Origin: Deltaproteobacteria bacterium
GTDB taxonomy: Bacteria > Desulfobacterota > Syntrophia > Syntrophales > UBA2185
NCBI GenBank assembly: GCA_026388495.1
Contig: JAPLJQ010000414.1
Location: 1-28,569 of the forward strand
DNA: 28,569 bases
Direction: 5' to 3'
The stretch's first letter is position 1. Every line of letters starts with the position of its first letter. The notes under the pieces are model-generated. The model was given only the letters and a program-made list of their open reading frames with translations, was not told the origin of the DNA and made no database searches. Shown piece after piece: positions 16,174-24,619 of the stretch. The position numbers and the translations under genes are program-made.

Positions 16174-18033
16174 ATGAGTAATTTGTTGGTGAATCAGCGA
16201 GATCAGGAGTTTCTTCTTTTTGAACAACTGGGTATTGAAAAGTTGTTCCAGACGGAAACGTTTAAGGATTTTTCAAAGGAGGACGCCTTGATGATGCTCA
16301 AGGAGGCGGAGAAGATGGCCCTCAACGAGATCCTTCCGACCTATGCAGCGGGTGATAAGGAAGGGTGTACGTTGAAGGACGGAAATGTTTCCGTTCCAAA
16401 GTGTTATCACAATCCCTACAAGAAGTATGTCGAGGCGGGCTGGCTTTGCCCGACGCAGCCACCCGATGTCGGCGGTCAAGGGATGCCGGTCAGCATGGCC
16501 ACGGCCGCCTTGGAACAGTGTTATGCCGCCAATTTTGCTTTCCTGATGTATCCGGGACTGACCCACGGTGCGGCTACCCTGATCCAGCATTATGGGACGG
16601 AAGAGCAGAAGAACAAATACATGTACAAGATGTATGCCGGTCAGTGGACGGGAACGATGTGTCTCACGGAACCGGGTGCGGGGAGCGACGTCGGGGCGCT
16701 GAAGTCGACGGCAAAGAGGCTTCCCGATGGGACCTTCAGCATCACCGGAACGAAGTGCTTCATCTCCTGCGGGGATCACGATCTGGCCGAAAACATCATC
16801 CATCCGGTTCTGGCCCGCATCGAAGGCGATCCTCCCGGCACAGGCGGCATCTCAATCTTTATCGTCCCGAAGTACCGTTTAAACCTTGACGGCAGTGTAG
16901 GGGAGCTCAACGACGTCCACACTGGAAACATCGAGCACAAGATGGGGATCAAGGGGTCGGCCACCTGCACGCTGAATTTCGGCGACGAGGGAAAGTGTGT
17001 CGGTGAACTCCTCGGCAAGGAGCGCGAGGGGATGAAAGTCATGTTCTTAATGATGAACGAGGCGCGCCTCGAAGTCGGCATGCAGGGGCTCGGTCATGCA
17101 TCTGCAGCACTCGAACACGCGATCGGCTACGCGAAGGAGAGGATCCAGAGCGTACCGGTATGGGAAATGAAGAATCCCGATGCAAAAGCGGTTCCGATTA
17201 TCCAGCATCCCGACGTCCGGAAGGACCTTCTCTGGATGAAGGCGCATGTGGAAGGGATCCGGGCGATGAACTATTTCACGGCCTATTGTATGGATATGGC
17301 GAAAGCCAATCCGGCGGAAAAGGAAAAGTGGCAGGGGTTCGTGGAACTGCTGACGCCGGTCTGCAAGGCCTATTCGTCTGACAAGGCGATGGATGTCTGT
17401 TCCAAGGCGATCGATGTTTACGGCGGATATGGCTATTGTCAGGAATATCCGGTGGAACAGTACATGCGGGATTGCAAGATCGCCTGTCTCTACGAAGGGA
17501 CGAACGGGATTCAGGCCCTTGACCTGGTCGGCCGGAAGCTGGGCCAGAAAAAAGGAATGAATGTCATGGCTATGTTCGGCGAAATCGGTGCGACCGTGGC
17601 CAAGGCCAAAGGCATTGATGAATTGAAGGTTTATGCGGCCCGTCTGGAAGAGGCCTATAACGCTCTTGTCGATATGACCATGGCGCTCGCGCAGCTCGGC
17701 AAGACCTCCAGCTTTATCATCCCCATCCTGAACGCCTCTTCCTATCTCGACATTTTCGGGGATGTGCTGGTTGGTCATTTTCTCCTCCAGTCGGCGGCCC
17801 TCTCCACGGAAAAACTAAAGGCGATCTATGCGGAGAAAGGGGCTGAGGAATCCAAGGGGAAAAAGCGGGCGCTGATTCATGAGAATGCCGATGTCGCCTA
17901 TTACACGGGCAAGGTTGCAACGGCGAAGTTCTTTGCCGTGGAGATCCTCTGCACGGTGAAAGCGCGGTGCGAGGCGATCAAATCGGAGGAGAAGATCCCC
18001 ATCGAGATGGCTGATGAATCCTTTACCTGTTAA
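16174..18033 (+). CDS. Acyl-CoA dehydrogenase, long (FadE5/DmdC-like) form
   Basis: This FAD enzyme oxidises acyl-CoA to trans-2-enoyl-CoA and passes electrons to an electron-transfer flavoprotein. At 619 aa it belongs to the roughly 600-residue class, with an extra C-terminal helical domain beyond the usual 380-residue core. Visible marks are the substrate/FAD signature CLTEPGAGSDVGALKS and the catalytic base in LYEGTNGIQ (Glu441). The start ATG 16174 follows a purine-rich GGAAGGGGGG with 8 nt spacing. It lies about 185 nt after the TetR gene and 102 nt before the hydroxyacyl-CoA dehydrogenase. Chain-length preference cannot be read from the sequence. Confidence 0.93.
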   Translation: MSNLLVNQRDQEFLLFEQLGIEKLFQTETFKDFSKEDALMMLKEAEKMALNEILPTYAAGDKEGCTLKDGNVSVPKCYHNPYKKYVEAGWLCPTQPPDVGGQGMPVSMATAALEQCYAANFAFLMYPGLTHGAATLIQHYGTEEQKNKYMYKMYAGQWTGTMCLTEPGAGSDVGALKSTAKRLPDGTFSITGTKCFISCGDHDLAENIIHPVLARIEGDPPGTGGISIFIVPKYRLNLDGSVGELNDVHTGNIEHKMGIKGSATCTLNFGDEGKCVGELLGKEREGMKVMFLMMNEARLEVGMQGLGHASAALEHAIGYAKERIQSVPVWEMKNPDAKAVPIIQHPDVRKDLLWMKAHVEGIRAMNYFTAYCMDMAKANPAEKEKWQGFVELLTPVCKAYSSDKAMDVCSKAIDVYGGYGYCQEYPVEQYMRDCKIACLYEGTNGIQALDLVGRKLGQKKGMNVMAMFGEIGATVAKAKGIDELKVYAARLEEAYNALVDMTMALAQLGKTSSFIIPILNASSYLDIFGDVLVGHFLLQSAALSTEKLKAIYAEKGAEESKGKKRALIHENADVAYYTGKVATAKFFAVEILCTVKARCEAIKSEEKIPIEMADESFTC

Positions 18034-18135
18034 TCGATTCAGAGCGCTTAAAGGCAGACGGGTGTGGCGGACGCCGATTGGATCTTCGGACATAAATCGG
18101 CCGACCGTTTACAGAAAAAAAAGAGGAGGAAAATT

Positions 18136-20556
18136 ATGGCATACGAAATCAAGAAAGCAGCCGTTCTAGGTGCAGGGGTCATGGGCGCCACTATCGCCGC
18201 CCATCTGACCAATGCGGGGATTGAATGCATCCTTCTGGACATCATTCCTTTTGAACTGACCGAGGCCGACAAAGCGCAGGGGTTGACGGAAAAAAGCCCG
18301 GCCTGGCGGAACCGGTTTGCGACGAACGGATTGGCCGGCGTTGTGAAGTCAAAACCAGCCGGATTCTTCACTAAAAAGAACGCCTCCATGATCAAGGTCG
18401 GAAATTTCGAGGACAACCTGGGCTGGCTTGCCGACGTCGACTGGATTATCGAGGTTGTCATCGAGAACCTGAAGATCAAGCAGGAACTCTTCACCAGGGT
18501 GGAAAAGGTCGTCAGGCCGGACTGCATCGTCACCACGAACACCTCCGGCATACCGATCAAGGAGATCACTGCAAATTTCGGGGCGAAGCTTAAGGAACAT
18601 TTTCTGGGGACCCACTTCTTCAATCCACCCCGATACATGAAACTTCTGGAGATCATTCCAGGACAAGAGACTAAACCTGAAGTCGTGGTGTACATGACCC
18701 GGTTCTGCGAGCAGGTGCTAGGGAAAGGCGTTGTCATCTGTAAGGATGTGCCCAATTTCATCGGCAACCGGATCGGCGTGTTCGACATCTCCAACGCCGT
18801 TCGGCTCACGGTCGAGAAGAACCTGAAGCTCGACGAGGCGGATGCCATCATCGGCAAGGCGCTGGGTCGGCCGGGTACCGCCATATTCGGGACACTCGAT
18901 CTGGTCGGCCTCGATACCGGCCATCACGTCATGACGAACCTCTATGCAGCGGTCCCTGACGATGAAATGCGGGAGATGTTCGTGCCGGGTGAATTCATGA
19001 ACAAAATGATGGAGCTCAAATGGCTCGGCAACAAGACCAAGCAGGGGTTCTACAAGAAGACAAAGGATGCGAAGGGCAAGAAGGCCAAACTCATGCTCGA
19101 TTACCACACGATGGAGTATGTGCCGGCCGGCAAGCCCAAGTTCGCCTCCGTCTCCGATGCCAAGAAGAAGACCGATGAGGGGGTTGCCGCAACGATCAAG
19201 GTGATGTTCACCGGGACGGACATTGCCGGCGAAGTCACCCGCGAATACCTCTGCAACAACTTGATCTATGCCGCGAACCGCGTTCCGGAGATCTGCGACA
19301 CCATCGTCGGTATCGACAACGCCATGAAGTGGGGCTACAATCACCAGATGGGACCCTTCGAGACCTGGGATGCGATCGGCGTCCGCGAGGCCGTCGAGGT
19401 GATGAAGAAGCTCAAGAAGAAGATCCCCAAAAAGATCGAAGAGATGCTGAAGAAAGGGTGCGATCGCTTCTATGAGAAAAAGGAGGACGGACTCTATTTC
19501 TATGACTTCGAGAAGAAGGGGTATGTCAAACTGGAACCGAATCCCCGGATCATCCTGCTGCCCGATCTGAAAGCGCAGAACAAGCTCATCAAAAAAAATA
19601 GCAGTGCATCGCTGATTGACATCGGCGACGGTGTGGCCTGTCTGGAATTCCATACGAAGATGAATGCTGTTGACGACGGCATGATCGAGATGATTTTTGC
19701 CGCTTGCGACATCGTGGAGAAGGACTTCAACGGGATGGTCGTCGGAAACCATGCGACGAACTTTTCGGCCGGGGCGAACATCTTCAAGGTCCTTCTGGCC
19801 ATTCAGAAGGGGGACTGGGATATTATCGAGCGACTCTCCGCGGATTTCCAGAACGCCAATATGCGGATGAAGTACCTCTCCAAACCGGTGGTGAGCGCGC
19901 CGGCGGGGCTTGCCCTTGGCGGCGGTTGCGAAATGGCCATGCACGCGGCGAAATGCCAACCCTGCGGAGAAACCTACATCGGTCTGGTCGAGGTCGGTGT
20001 GGGGGTCATCCCGGGCGGTGGAGGATGCAAGGAGTTGATGGTCAGGATGACGGAAGGTCTTCCCGACGGCGTAATCGATGCGGGTCTGAACCTGCAGCAC
20101 GTCTTAGCCAAGGCCTTTGAAAACATCGCGATGGCGAAGGTCGCGACGAGCGCCGTCGAGGCAATGGAACTCGGCTACATCCGGAAGACGGAGAACATCA
20201 GCTTGGGCCGTGATCAGCAACTCTGGGATGCCAAACAGGTGGTTCTGGGGCTCGTAAAGTTCTACAAGAAACCCCGCCCGGCCTTGATTCCGGTCATGGG
20301 CGAGAACTTCCGCGGCATGGCCGACGCGATCCTCTACAACATGCGTCACGGGAATTTTGCCTCGGACTACGACGTCCATGTTTCCCGAAAGGTGGCCCAC
20401 ATCATCTCCGGCGGGGACTGTGCGGAGGGGACACTGATCACGGAAGAGGAGATCCTGGCGCTGGAAAGGGAAGCCTTCCTGAGCCTCTGCGGGGAAAAGA
20501 AGACGCAGGATAGGATCATGCACATGCTCAATACCGGCAAACCATTGCGCAACTAA
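18136..20556 (+). CDS. fadN: 3-hydroxyacyl-CoA dehydrogenase / enoyl-CoA hydratase fusion (FadN-order)
   Basis: The 806-aa bifunctional enzyme hydrates enoyl-CoA and oxidises the resulting 3-hydroxyacyl-CoA. The dehydrogenase comes first: NAD motif LGAGVMGA (11-18), NTSGIP, the catalytic His in HFFNPPRYMKLLEIIPG, and DVPNFIGNRIG. The crotonase domain follows from about residue 485, with the two catalytic Glu in ALGGGCEMAM and GLVEVGVGVIPGGGG. This order is that of Bacillus FadN, opposite to E. coli FadB. ATG 18136 has GAGGAGGA 5 nt upstream; the frame is open from 18064 but that extension is not part of the fold. It lies between the acyl-CoA dehydrogenase and thiolase genes, consistent with one operon. 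Confidence 0.93.
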   Translation: MAYEIKKAAVLGAGVMGATIAAHLTNAGIECILLDIIPFELTEADKAQGLTEKSPAWRNRFATNGLAGVVKSKPAGFFTKKNASMIKVGNFEDNLGWLADVDWIIEVVIENLKIKQELFTRVEKVVRPDCIVTTNTSGIPIKEITANFGAKLKEHFLGTHFFNPPRYMKLLEIIPGQETKPEVVVYMTRFCEQVLGKGVVICKDVPNFIGNRIGVFDISNAVRLTVEKNLKLDEADAIIGKALGRPGTAIFGTLDLVGLDTGHHVMTNLYAAVPDDEMREMFVPGEFMNKMMELKWLGNKTKQGFYKKTKDAKGKKAKLMLDYHTMEYVPAGKPKFASVSDAKKKTDEGVAATIKVMFTGTDIAGEVTREYLCNNLIYAANRVPEICDTIVGIDNAMKWGYNHQMGPFETWDAIGVREAVEVMKKLKKKIPKKIEEMLKKGCDRFYEKKEDGLYFYDFEKKGYVKLEPNPRIILLPDLKAQNKLIKKNSSASLIDIGDGVACLEFHTKMNAVDDGMIEMIFAACDIVEKDFNGMVVGNHATNFSAGANIFKVLLAIQKGDWDIIERLSADFQNANMRMKYLSKPVVSAPAGLALGGGCEMAMHAAKCQPCGETYIGLVEVGVGVIPGGGGCKELMVRMTEGLPDGVIDAGLNLQHVLAKAFENIAMAKVATSAVEAMELGYIRKTENISLGRDQQLWDAKQVVLGLVKFYKKPRPALIPVMGENFRGMADAILYNMRHGNFASDYDVHVSRKVAHIISGGDCAEGTLITEEEILALEREAFLSLCGEKKTQDRIMHMLNTGKPLRN

Positions 20557-20640
20557 ACAAGGGCGGAGGCCTAAAGCCGCCTTGGGAGAAATATCGCAAG
20601 TAGGCAATCAGGCCAATGGCCATTGAAAAGGAGGAATACG

Positions 20641-21837
20641 ATGAATGATGCTGTTATTGTCGAAGCGGTCAGAAGTCCAGGCGGTCGTTACAAGCGCGGC
20701 GGTCTTGCCGGTACACGGGGGGATGAGATCGGGATTCAGGTCATGAAGGGCCTGCTGGCCCGGGTTCCCGCGCTCAAGCCGGAGGACGTGGATGATGTGA
20801 TTGTCGGCTGTTCCTTTCCGGAGGCAGAACAGGGGATGAACCTCGGTCGGGTCATCGCCATGGGCGCTGGTTTGCCGATCTCGACCTCAGGGATGACGGT
20901 CAACCGTTTCTGTTCTTCCGGGTTGCAGTCCATTGCGGACGCCACCGCAAAGATCCGGGCGGGGTGGTCCGAGGTGGTGATTGCCGGAGGCTGCGAGACG
21001 ATGTCCCACATACCGATGGGGGGAAGCATTTTCCGTCCCAATCCGGCGTGGGCCTTCGACGGTTCGATGCCGAACGTTTACGTCTCCATGGGGATCACAG
21101 CCGAAAACGTGGCCGCCAATTACAACGTCTCCCGGGAGGACATGGACAAATTTGGTCTCGAAAGCAACCGCAGGGCCTATGAGGCGATCAAGGCGGGGAA
21201 ATTCAAGGAAGAGATCATCCCGATTGCGTCTTACAAATACAAGGTGCTTCAGAACGGAAAACGGGTCCGGGAAAAAGTCGTCTTCGATACGGACGACGGC
21301 GTGAGATGGCCCGCAAAACTGGAGGATATGGCCAAACTAAAATCGCCTTTCAAGCAAGGGGGCGCGGTGACGGCTGCCAACTCCTCCCAGATGACGGATG
21401 GCGCCGCCTTCTGCCTGATGATGACGGCTGAGAAAGCGAAGGCCATAGGCGTCAGGCCTATCGCCAGATTATCCTATTTCGCCGTGGCCGGCTGCAAGGC
21501 GGAAGAGATGGGTGTCGGACCGGCCTACGCCATTCCCAAGGTGCTCAAGATGGCGGGACTGACCACCAAGGATATCGATGTTTACGAGATCAATGAGGCC
21601 TTTGCCTCCCAGGCCCTCTATTCGATCCGTGCAGTCGGGATCGAGGATCGTCTAAAAGCCGGCGATATCAACCCCAATGGCGGCGCCATCGCCCTCGGTC
21701 ATCCCCTCGGATGTACGGGCGCCAAACTGACCGCCCAGCTTCTCCATGAGCTGAAACGGCGAAAGTCGAAAAGGGGGATCGTTTCGATGTGTATCGGTGG
21801 CGGTATGGGTGCAGCGGGAATCTATGAAATGCTTTAG
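20641..21837 (+). CDS. fadA: Acetyl-CoA acyltransferase (3-ketoacyl-CoA thiolase)
   Basis: The 398-aa thiolase cleaves 3-ketoacyl-CoA with CoA to acetyl-CoA and a shortened acyl-CoA. All catalytic residues are present: nucleophile Cys91 in VNRFCSSGLQ, His354 in ALGHPLGCTG, and Cys384 in SMCIGGGMGA. ATG 20641 is supported by AAGGAGG at 20628-20634; a TTG at 20623 is in frame but lies before this site. It is the last gene of the operon and completes the beta-oxidation turn with the two preceding enzymes. A small GC-rich hairpin-like stretch (about 20558-20585) lies between it and the preceding gene. Confidence 0.93.
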   Translation: MNDAVIVEAVRSPGGRYKRGGLAGTRGDEIGIQVMKGLLARVPALKPEDVDDVIVGCSFPEAEQGMNLGRVIAMGAGLPISTSGMTVNRFCSSGLQSIADATAKIRAGWSEVVIAGGCETMSHIPMGGSIFRPNPAWAFDGSMPNVYVSMGITAENVAANYNVSREDMDKFGLESNRRAYEAIKAGKFKEEIIPIASYKYKVLQNGKRVREKVVFDTDDGVRWPAKLEDMAKLKSPFKQGGAVTAANSSQMTDGAAFCLMMTAEKAKAIGVRPIARLSYFAVAGCKAEEMGVGPAYAIPKVLKMAGLTTKDIDVYEINEAFASQALYSIRAVGIEDRLKAGDINPNGGAIALGHPLGCTGAKLTAQLLHELKRRKSKRGIVSMCIGGGMGAAGIYEML

Positions 21838-21951
21838 GAAGCTTCTGAATCTGACATCCTGTGTATGCTGAATCTGAACCTCTTGTGCTGATACTCATTT
21901 CTTGTTGAAGTTGTGCTGACCGCTGTCCTGCACACCGTAAGCCGAAAAGTG

Positions 21952-21981
21952 GAAAGCCATGGTCGAAGGATCATGGCTTTC
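21952..21981 (+). terminator. Hairpin after the beta-oxidation operon
   Basis: A perfect 10-bp stem, GAAAGCCATG (21952-21961) with CATGGCTTTC (21972-21981), and a 10-nt loop lie 115 nt after the thiolase stop. Only CCCTT follows, so it lacks a proper U-tract; it may be a weak intrinsic terminator or an RNA-protecting hairpin. Confidence 0.45.
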
Positions 21982-22044
21982 CCTTATAAGTGATTATCCG
22001 TAAATAAATGTTTACTTCTTTAATGATATATATGATGAATCAAT

Positions 22045-22508
22045 TCAATTGATTAACATTACTGTCCAGGGGGTTATTTTAAGAACATCTCGCGCCTGAT
22101 CGTTCAGGGGTATTTTTTGAATCACGTCGCCGTTAGGGTTCTGGATCGTGATGAATCCGCAGTCAAAATCAACATCGGTCCATTTCAACTTAAACAATTC
22201 GCTCCGCCTCTTTCTGGTAAACAAGGCCATGCGCATAATATTTGCCGCCACGATATCTGCTGATTCAGCTATGGCTTTCAAGAGGTTTCCCAACTGGCCC
22301 GGCGTCAAGTCCTCTGTCTTGCAATTGTCCACCTTCGCGGTGTCTATGGGGAAAGGCAATTCTCGGCAAATCTCTCTTTTCGCCCCGGAGCGGATGATTA
22401 GTTTCAACAACCCAAGAGGGAAGGCTTTATGTATTTTCCGATATGGCCCATATTGCTTTGAACGGCATTGGAGACTTTTTTATGGGTTTCATATGCATCC
22501 CAAAGGCG
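22045..22508 (-). pseudogene. Degraded tyrosine recombinase (phage-type integrase)
   Basis: On the - strand, about 22508-22420 reads LWDAYETHKKVSNAVQSN and then HIGKYIKPSLL, part of the SAM-like core-binding domain of integrases. The frame then breaks, and sense continues from 22410 as VDNCKTEDLTPGQLGNLL, then RMALFTRKRRSELFKLKW (first catalytic Arg box, with the usual TGxR Gly already lost) and IPLNDQARDVL. It ends at a TAA at 22045-22047 without the HxxR, His/Trp and Tyr parts of the active site, so no active recombinase is possible. The N-terminus beyond 22508 is lost or unrecognisable. It lies next to a partial tRNA, as expected for a decayed integrated element. Confidence 0.75.
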
Positions 22509-22521
22509 GAAGGGTGTCTAC

Positions 22522-22655
22522 ATTCAGGCCTCTTTATGCTTCGCCGCCTTTTTCACCTCTCGTTTTTCCTTCCTGGATTCGCTCCGTCCTTCGACCCGAT
22601 CCACCCGGACCCTTGCCTCCGATTCTGACCGCTTCACGGTAAAAGAGGCCTGAAT
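22522..22655. repeat. 14-bp perfect inverted repeat around a 106-bp spacer
   Basis: ATTCAGGCCTCTTT (22522-22535) and AAAGAGGCCTGAAT (22642-22655) are exact reverse complements. The spacer is open on the - strand as a lysine/arginine/glutamate-rich stretch that may belong to the decayed integrase. It could be the ends of a small inserted element or a chance or structural repeat; no flanking target duplication is evident. Confidence 0.5.
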
Positions 22656-22890
22656 TGGATATTCTATCTTGATTCTTTTCATGATCCCCCCTATAATCGC
22701 ACCAGAAGTTGAAAACAGACATAAGCCGGAGACCAAAAACATAAAGCCGGAGGTATTTATTCCAGCCCTATTTCCAAGCCTCAAGATAAAGATACAGGTA
22801 TTTTAAAGTCAAGAAAAAATGCGGCAAAGAAAACTATTTGAATATAATGTAAATAACTGCGAATTGGTAAAAAATGGTAAGTTGGAAAAA

Positions 22891-22940
22891 CCGGCTTGTC
22901 AAGCCAGAGGCCGTGGATTCAAGCCCCATCGACCTTGCCA
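22891..22940 (+). other. 3' part of a tRNA-Asp-like sequence, probable attachment-site scar
   Basis: The 50 nt fit tRNA positions 27-76 exactly: anticodon arm CCGGC-TTGTCAA-GCCAG with anticodon GTC (Asp), a 5-nt variable loop AGGCC, T arm GTGGA-TTCAAGC-CCCAT, acceptor 3' strand CGACCTT, discriminator G and CCA. Mismatches occur in the anticodon stem and at T-stem pair 53-61. The 26 nt before it do not supply a pairing acceptor 5' strand or D stem (only a loose AGTTGG). A functional tRNA is therefore unlikely; tRNA 3' halves are the usual attB/attL/attR sequence of tyrosine recombinases, and a broken integrase lies nearby. Confidence 0.6.
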
Positions 22941-22946
22941 ATCGTC

Positions 22947-22982
22947 AAAAGTGGGTTGACCAACCATGGTCAACCCACTTTT
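22947..22982. terminator. Strong bidirectional hairpin terminator
   Basis: A perfect 15-bp stem, AAAAGTGGGTTGACC / GGTCAACCCACTTTT, encloses the loop AACCAT. The right arm ends in TTTT and the left arm starts with AAAA, so it could terminate transcription from both sides. It follows the tRNA-like sequence by 6 nt and insulates the lnt gene, which starts 77 nt later. Confidence 0.8.
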
Positions 22983-23059
22983 GTATCGTTAACGGCAACT
23001 ATTGAAGCCTTCTGACAAAAGGGGTTGGGGAAAAGGAGAATCTCTAAGATATCGCAAAA

Positions 23060-24619
23060 ATGACATTTTATAAACCGTATTGGAAATCGTTTTCGAATCT
23101 GGCCGCGACTTTCGTGACCGGCCTTCTTCTGTTTCTTTCCTTTCCGAAATTTGGAAGCGGTATCCTGGCATGGGTGGCGTTAGTTCCCCTTTTCTATGCC
23201 CTGCGGGATGCGAAACCCTGGGAGGGGTTCAAAACCGGTTTTCTCGCCGGTCTGATCGCCCACGTCGGAATCCTCTACTGGATTTACTATGTCATTGTGC
23301 AATATGGCTATCTTCCCATTTATGCAGGGATTACGGCCATGCTGCTTCTTGCCGCATACCTGAGTCTCTACACGGCATGTTTTGCCATGGGGGTTATTTT
23401 TTTGCGGGAAAGAGGAAACGCTGTTTTTCTGTCGGCCCCCCTGTTGTGGACCACCCTCGAATTTGCCCGCTCTCATCTTCTGACCGGTTTCCCTTGGGAA
23501 AATCTGGCCTATTCGCAGTATCTCTACGTTAATATCATTCAGGTTGCCGATATCACCGGCATCTACGGAATCACATTCACGATCGTTATGATTAATACGG
23601 TTCTGTACAATGTTCTGGCGACACGATTCCGGAGGGGAAGATATCCCGCTGGGGAGATCGCGACCGCGTGCACCATATTGCTGGTCATCTATGGGTATGG
23701 TCTTTTTCGCACGGCAGATATTCACGAATCGTTGAAGAAGGCGTCCACCGTTGAGGTGGTTATCGTTCAGGGGAATATCGATCAGAATATCAAATGGGAC
23801 GAACACTACCAGACGGAAACACTGGATATATATCGAACCCTCTCTCTGGGTGTCATCACAGCACAGGACGGATTCATCGTCTGGCCTGAAACGGCAGCAC
23901 CTTTCTACTTTGAACACCCCGGTCCGCTGCGTGAGGCGGTGTTAGATCTGGCCCGGATATCCGGTCGAACCCTTCTATTCGGCAGTCCAAGTTATGAAGA
24001 GGAAAACGGAAGAGTTTTATTTATGAACAGTGCCTACTTGCTCCGACCCGATGGGGTTGTTGCGGGTCGGTATGATAAAGTACATCTGGTTCCTTACGGG
24101 GAGTATGTCCCCCTGAGGCAACTTTTCCCCTTCATCGGAAAACTCGTGGCCGGGGTTGGCGACTTCCGGTCTGGGAAAGGGTTCGTTCCTCTGGTCAGCG
24201 ACGGCCGCCGTTTCGGTGTCCTGATCTGTTACGAGGGTATCTTCCCGGAAGCCGCAAGGAATTATAAACGGAAGCGGGCCGATCTTCTGGTAAACATCAC
24301 GAACGATGCCTGGTTCGGAAGAACGTCGGCGCCATACCAGCATCTGTCGATGACGGTTTTCCGGGCGGTTGAAAACCGCCTCTATCTGGTCCGTGCGGCC
24401 AATACTGGGGTCAGCGCCATCATCGATCCGACGGGGGTGATTCTCTCCCGAACAAACATCTTTGAAAGAACAGTTCTGAAGGGTGATGTGAAATTCATTG
24501 ACGTGGAGACCTTTTATACGGCATATGGAGACCTATTTGTTTACTTGTGCGGACTGTTGTTGATCCTGAGTGATTTCATACAAAAAAGGAGGAGGAACCA
24601 TGCTGGAAGGAATTCATGA
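23060..24619 (+). CDS. lnt: Apolipoprotein N-acyltransferase
   Basis: Lnt is an inner-membrane enzyme that adds the third acyl chain to lipoproteins, needed for sorting to the outer membrane. The 519-aa product has several N-terminal membrane helices (to about residue 215), then a nitrilase-fold domain with the full triad: Glu277 in WPETAAP, Lys340 in YDKVHLVPYGEYVPLR and Cys390 in LICYEGIFPE (E. coli E267, K335, C387). A final membrane helix follows. ATG 23060 has its best purine run (AAAGGAGAA) unusually far upstream, so the start is slightly uncertain. It overlaps prfB by 20 nt. Confidence 0.95.
   Translation: MTFYKPYWKSFSNLAATFVTGLLLFLSFPKFGSGILAWVALVPLFYALRDAKPWEGFKTGFLAGLIAHVGILYWIYYVIVQYGYLPIYAGITAMLLLAAYLSLYTACFAMGVIFLRERGNAVFLSAPLLWTTLEFARSHLLTGFPWENLAYSQYLYVNIIQVADITGIYGITFTIVMINTVLYNVLATRFRRGRYPAGEIATACTILLVIYGYGLFRTADIHESLKKASTVEVVIVQGNIDQNIKWDEHYQTETLDIYRTLSLGVITAQDGFIVWPETAAPFYFEHPGPLREAVLDLARISGRTLLFGSPSYEEENGRVLFMNSAYLLRPDGVVAGRYDKVHLVPYGEYVPLRQLFPFIGKLVAGVGDFRSGKGFVPLVSDGRRFGVLICYEGIFPEAARNYKRKRADLLVNITNDAWFGRTSAPYQHLSMTVFRAVENRLYLVRAANTGVSAIIDPTGVILSRTNIFERTVLKGDVKFIDVETFYTAYGDLFVYLCGLLLILSDFIQKRRRNHAGRNS

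Noticed and set aside
17047..17778. - strand open frame (243 codons) opposite the acyl-CoA dehydrogenase
   Set aside because: Antisense shadow; His/Arg-rich translation with no motif.
18718..20100. Long - strand open frame (460 codons) opposite the hydroxyacyl-CoA dehydrogenase/hydratase
   Set aside because: Antisense shadow of a gene with all catalytic motifs; no recognisable domain and no ribosome site.
22148..22642. 164-codon + open frame over the integrase remnant
   Set aside because: Antisense to recognisable integrase sequence; no domain.
22863..22942. ATTGGTAA pairing with TTGCCAAT as an alternative tRNA acceptor stem
   Set aside because: It would place the paired strand beyond the CCA and does not give a proper D arm; chance pairing is more likely.
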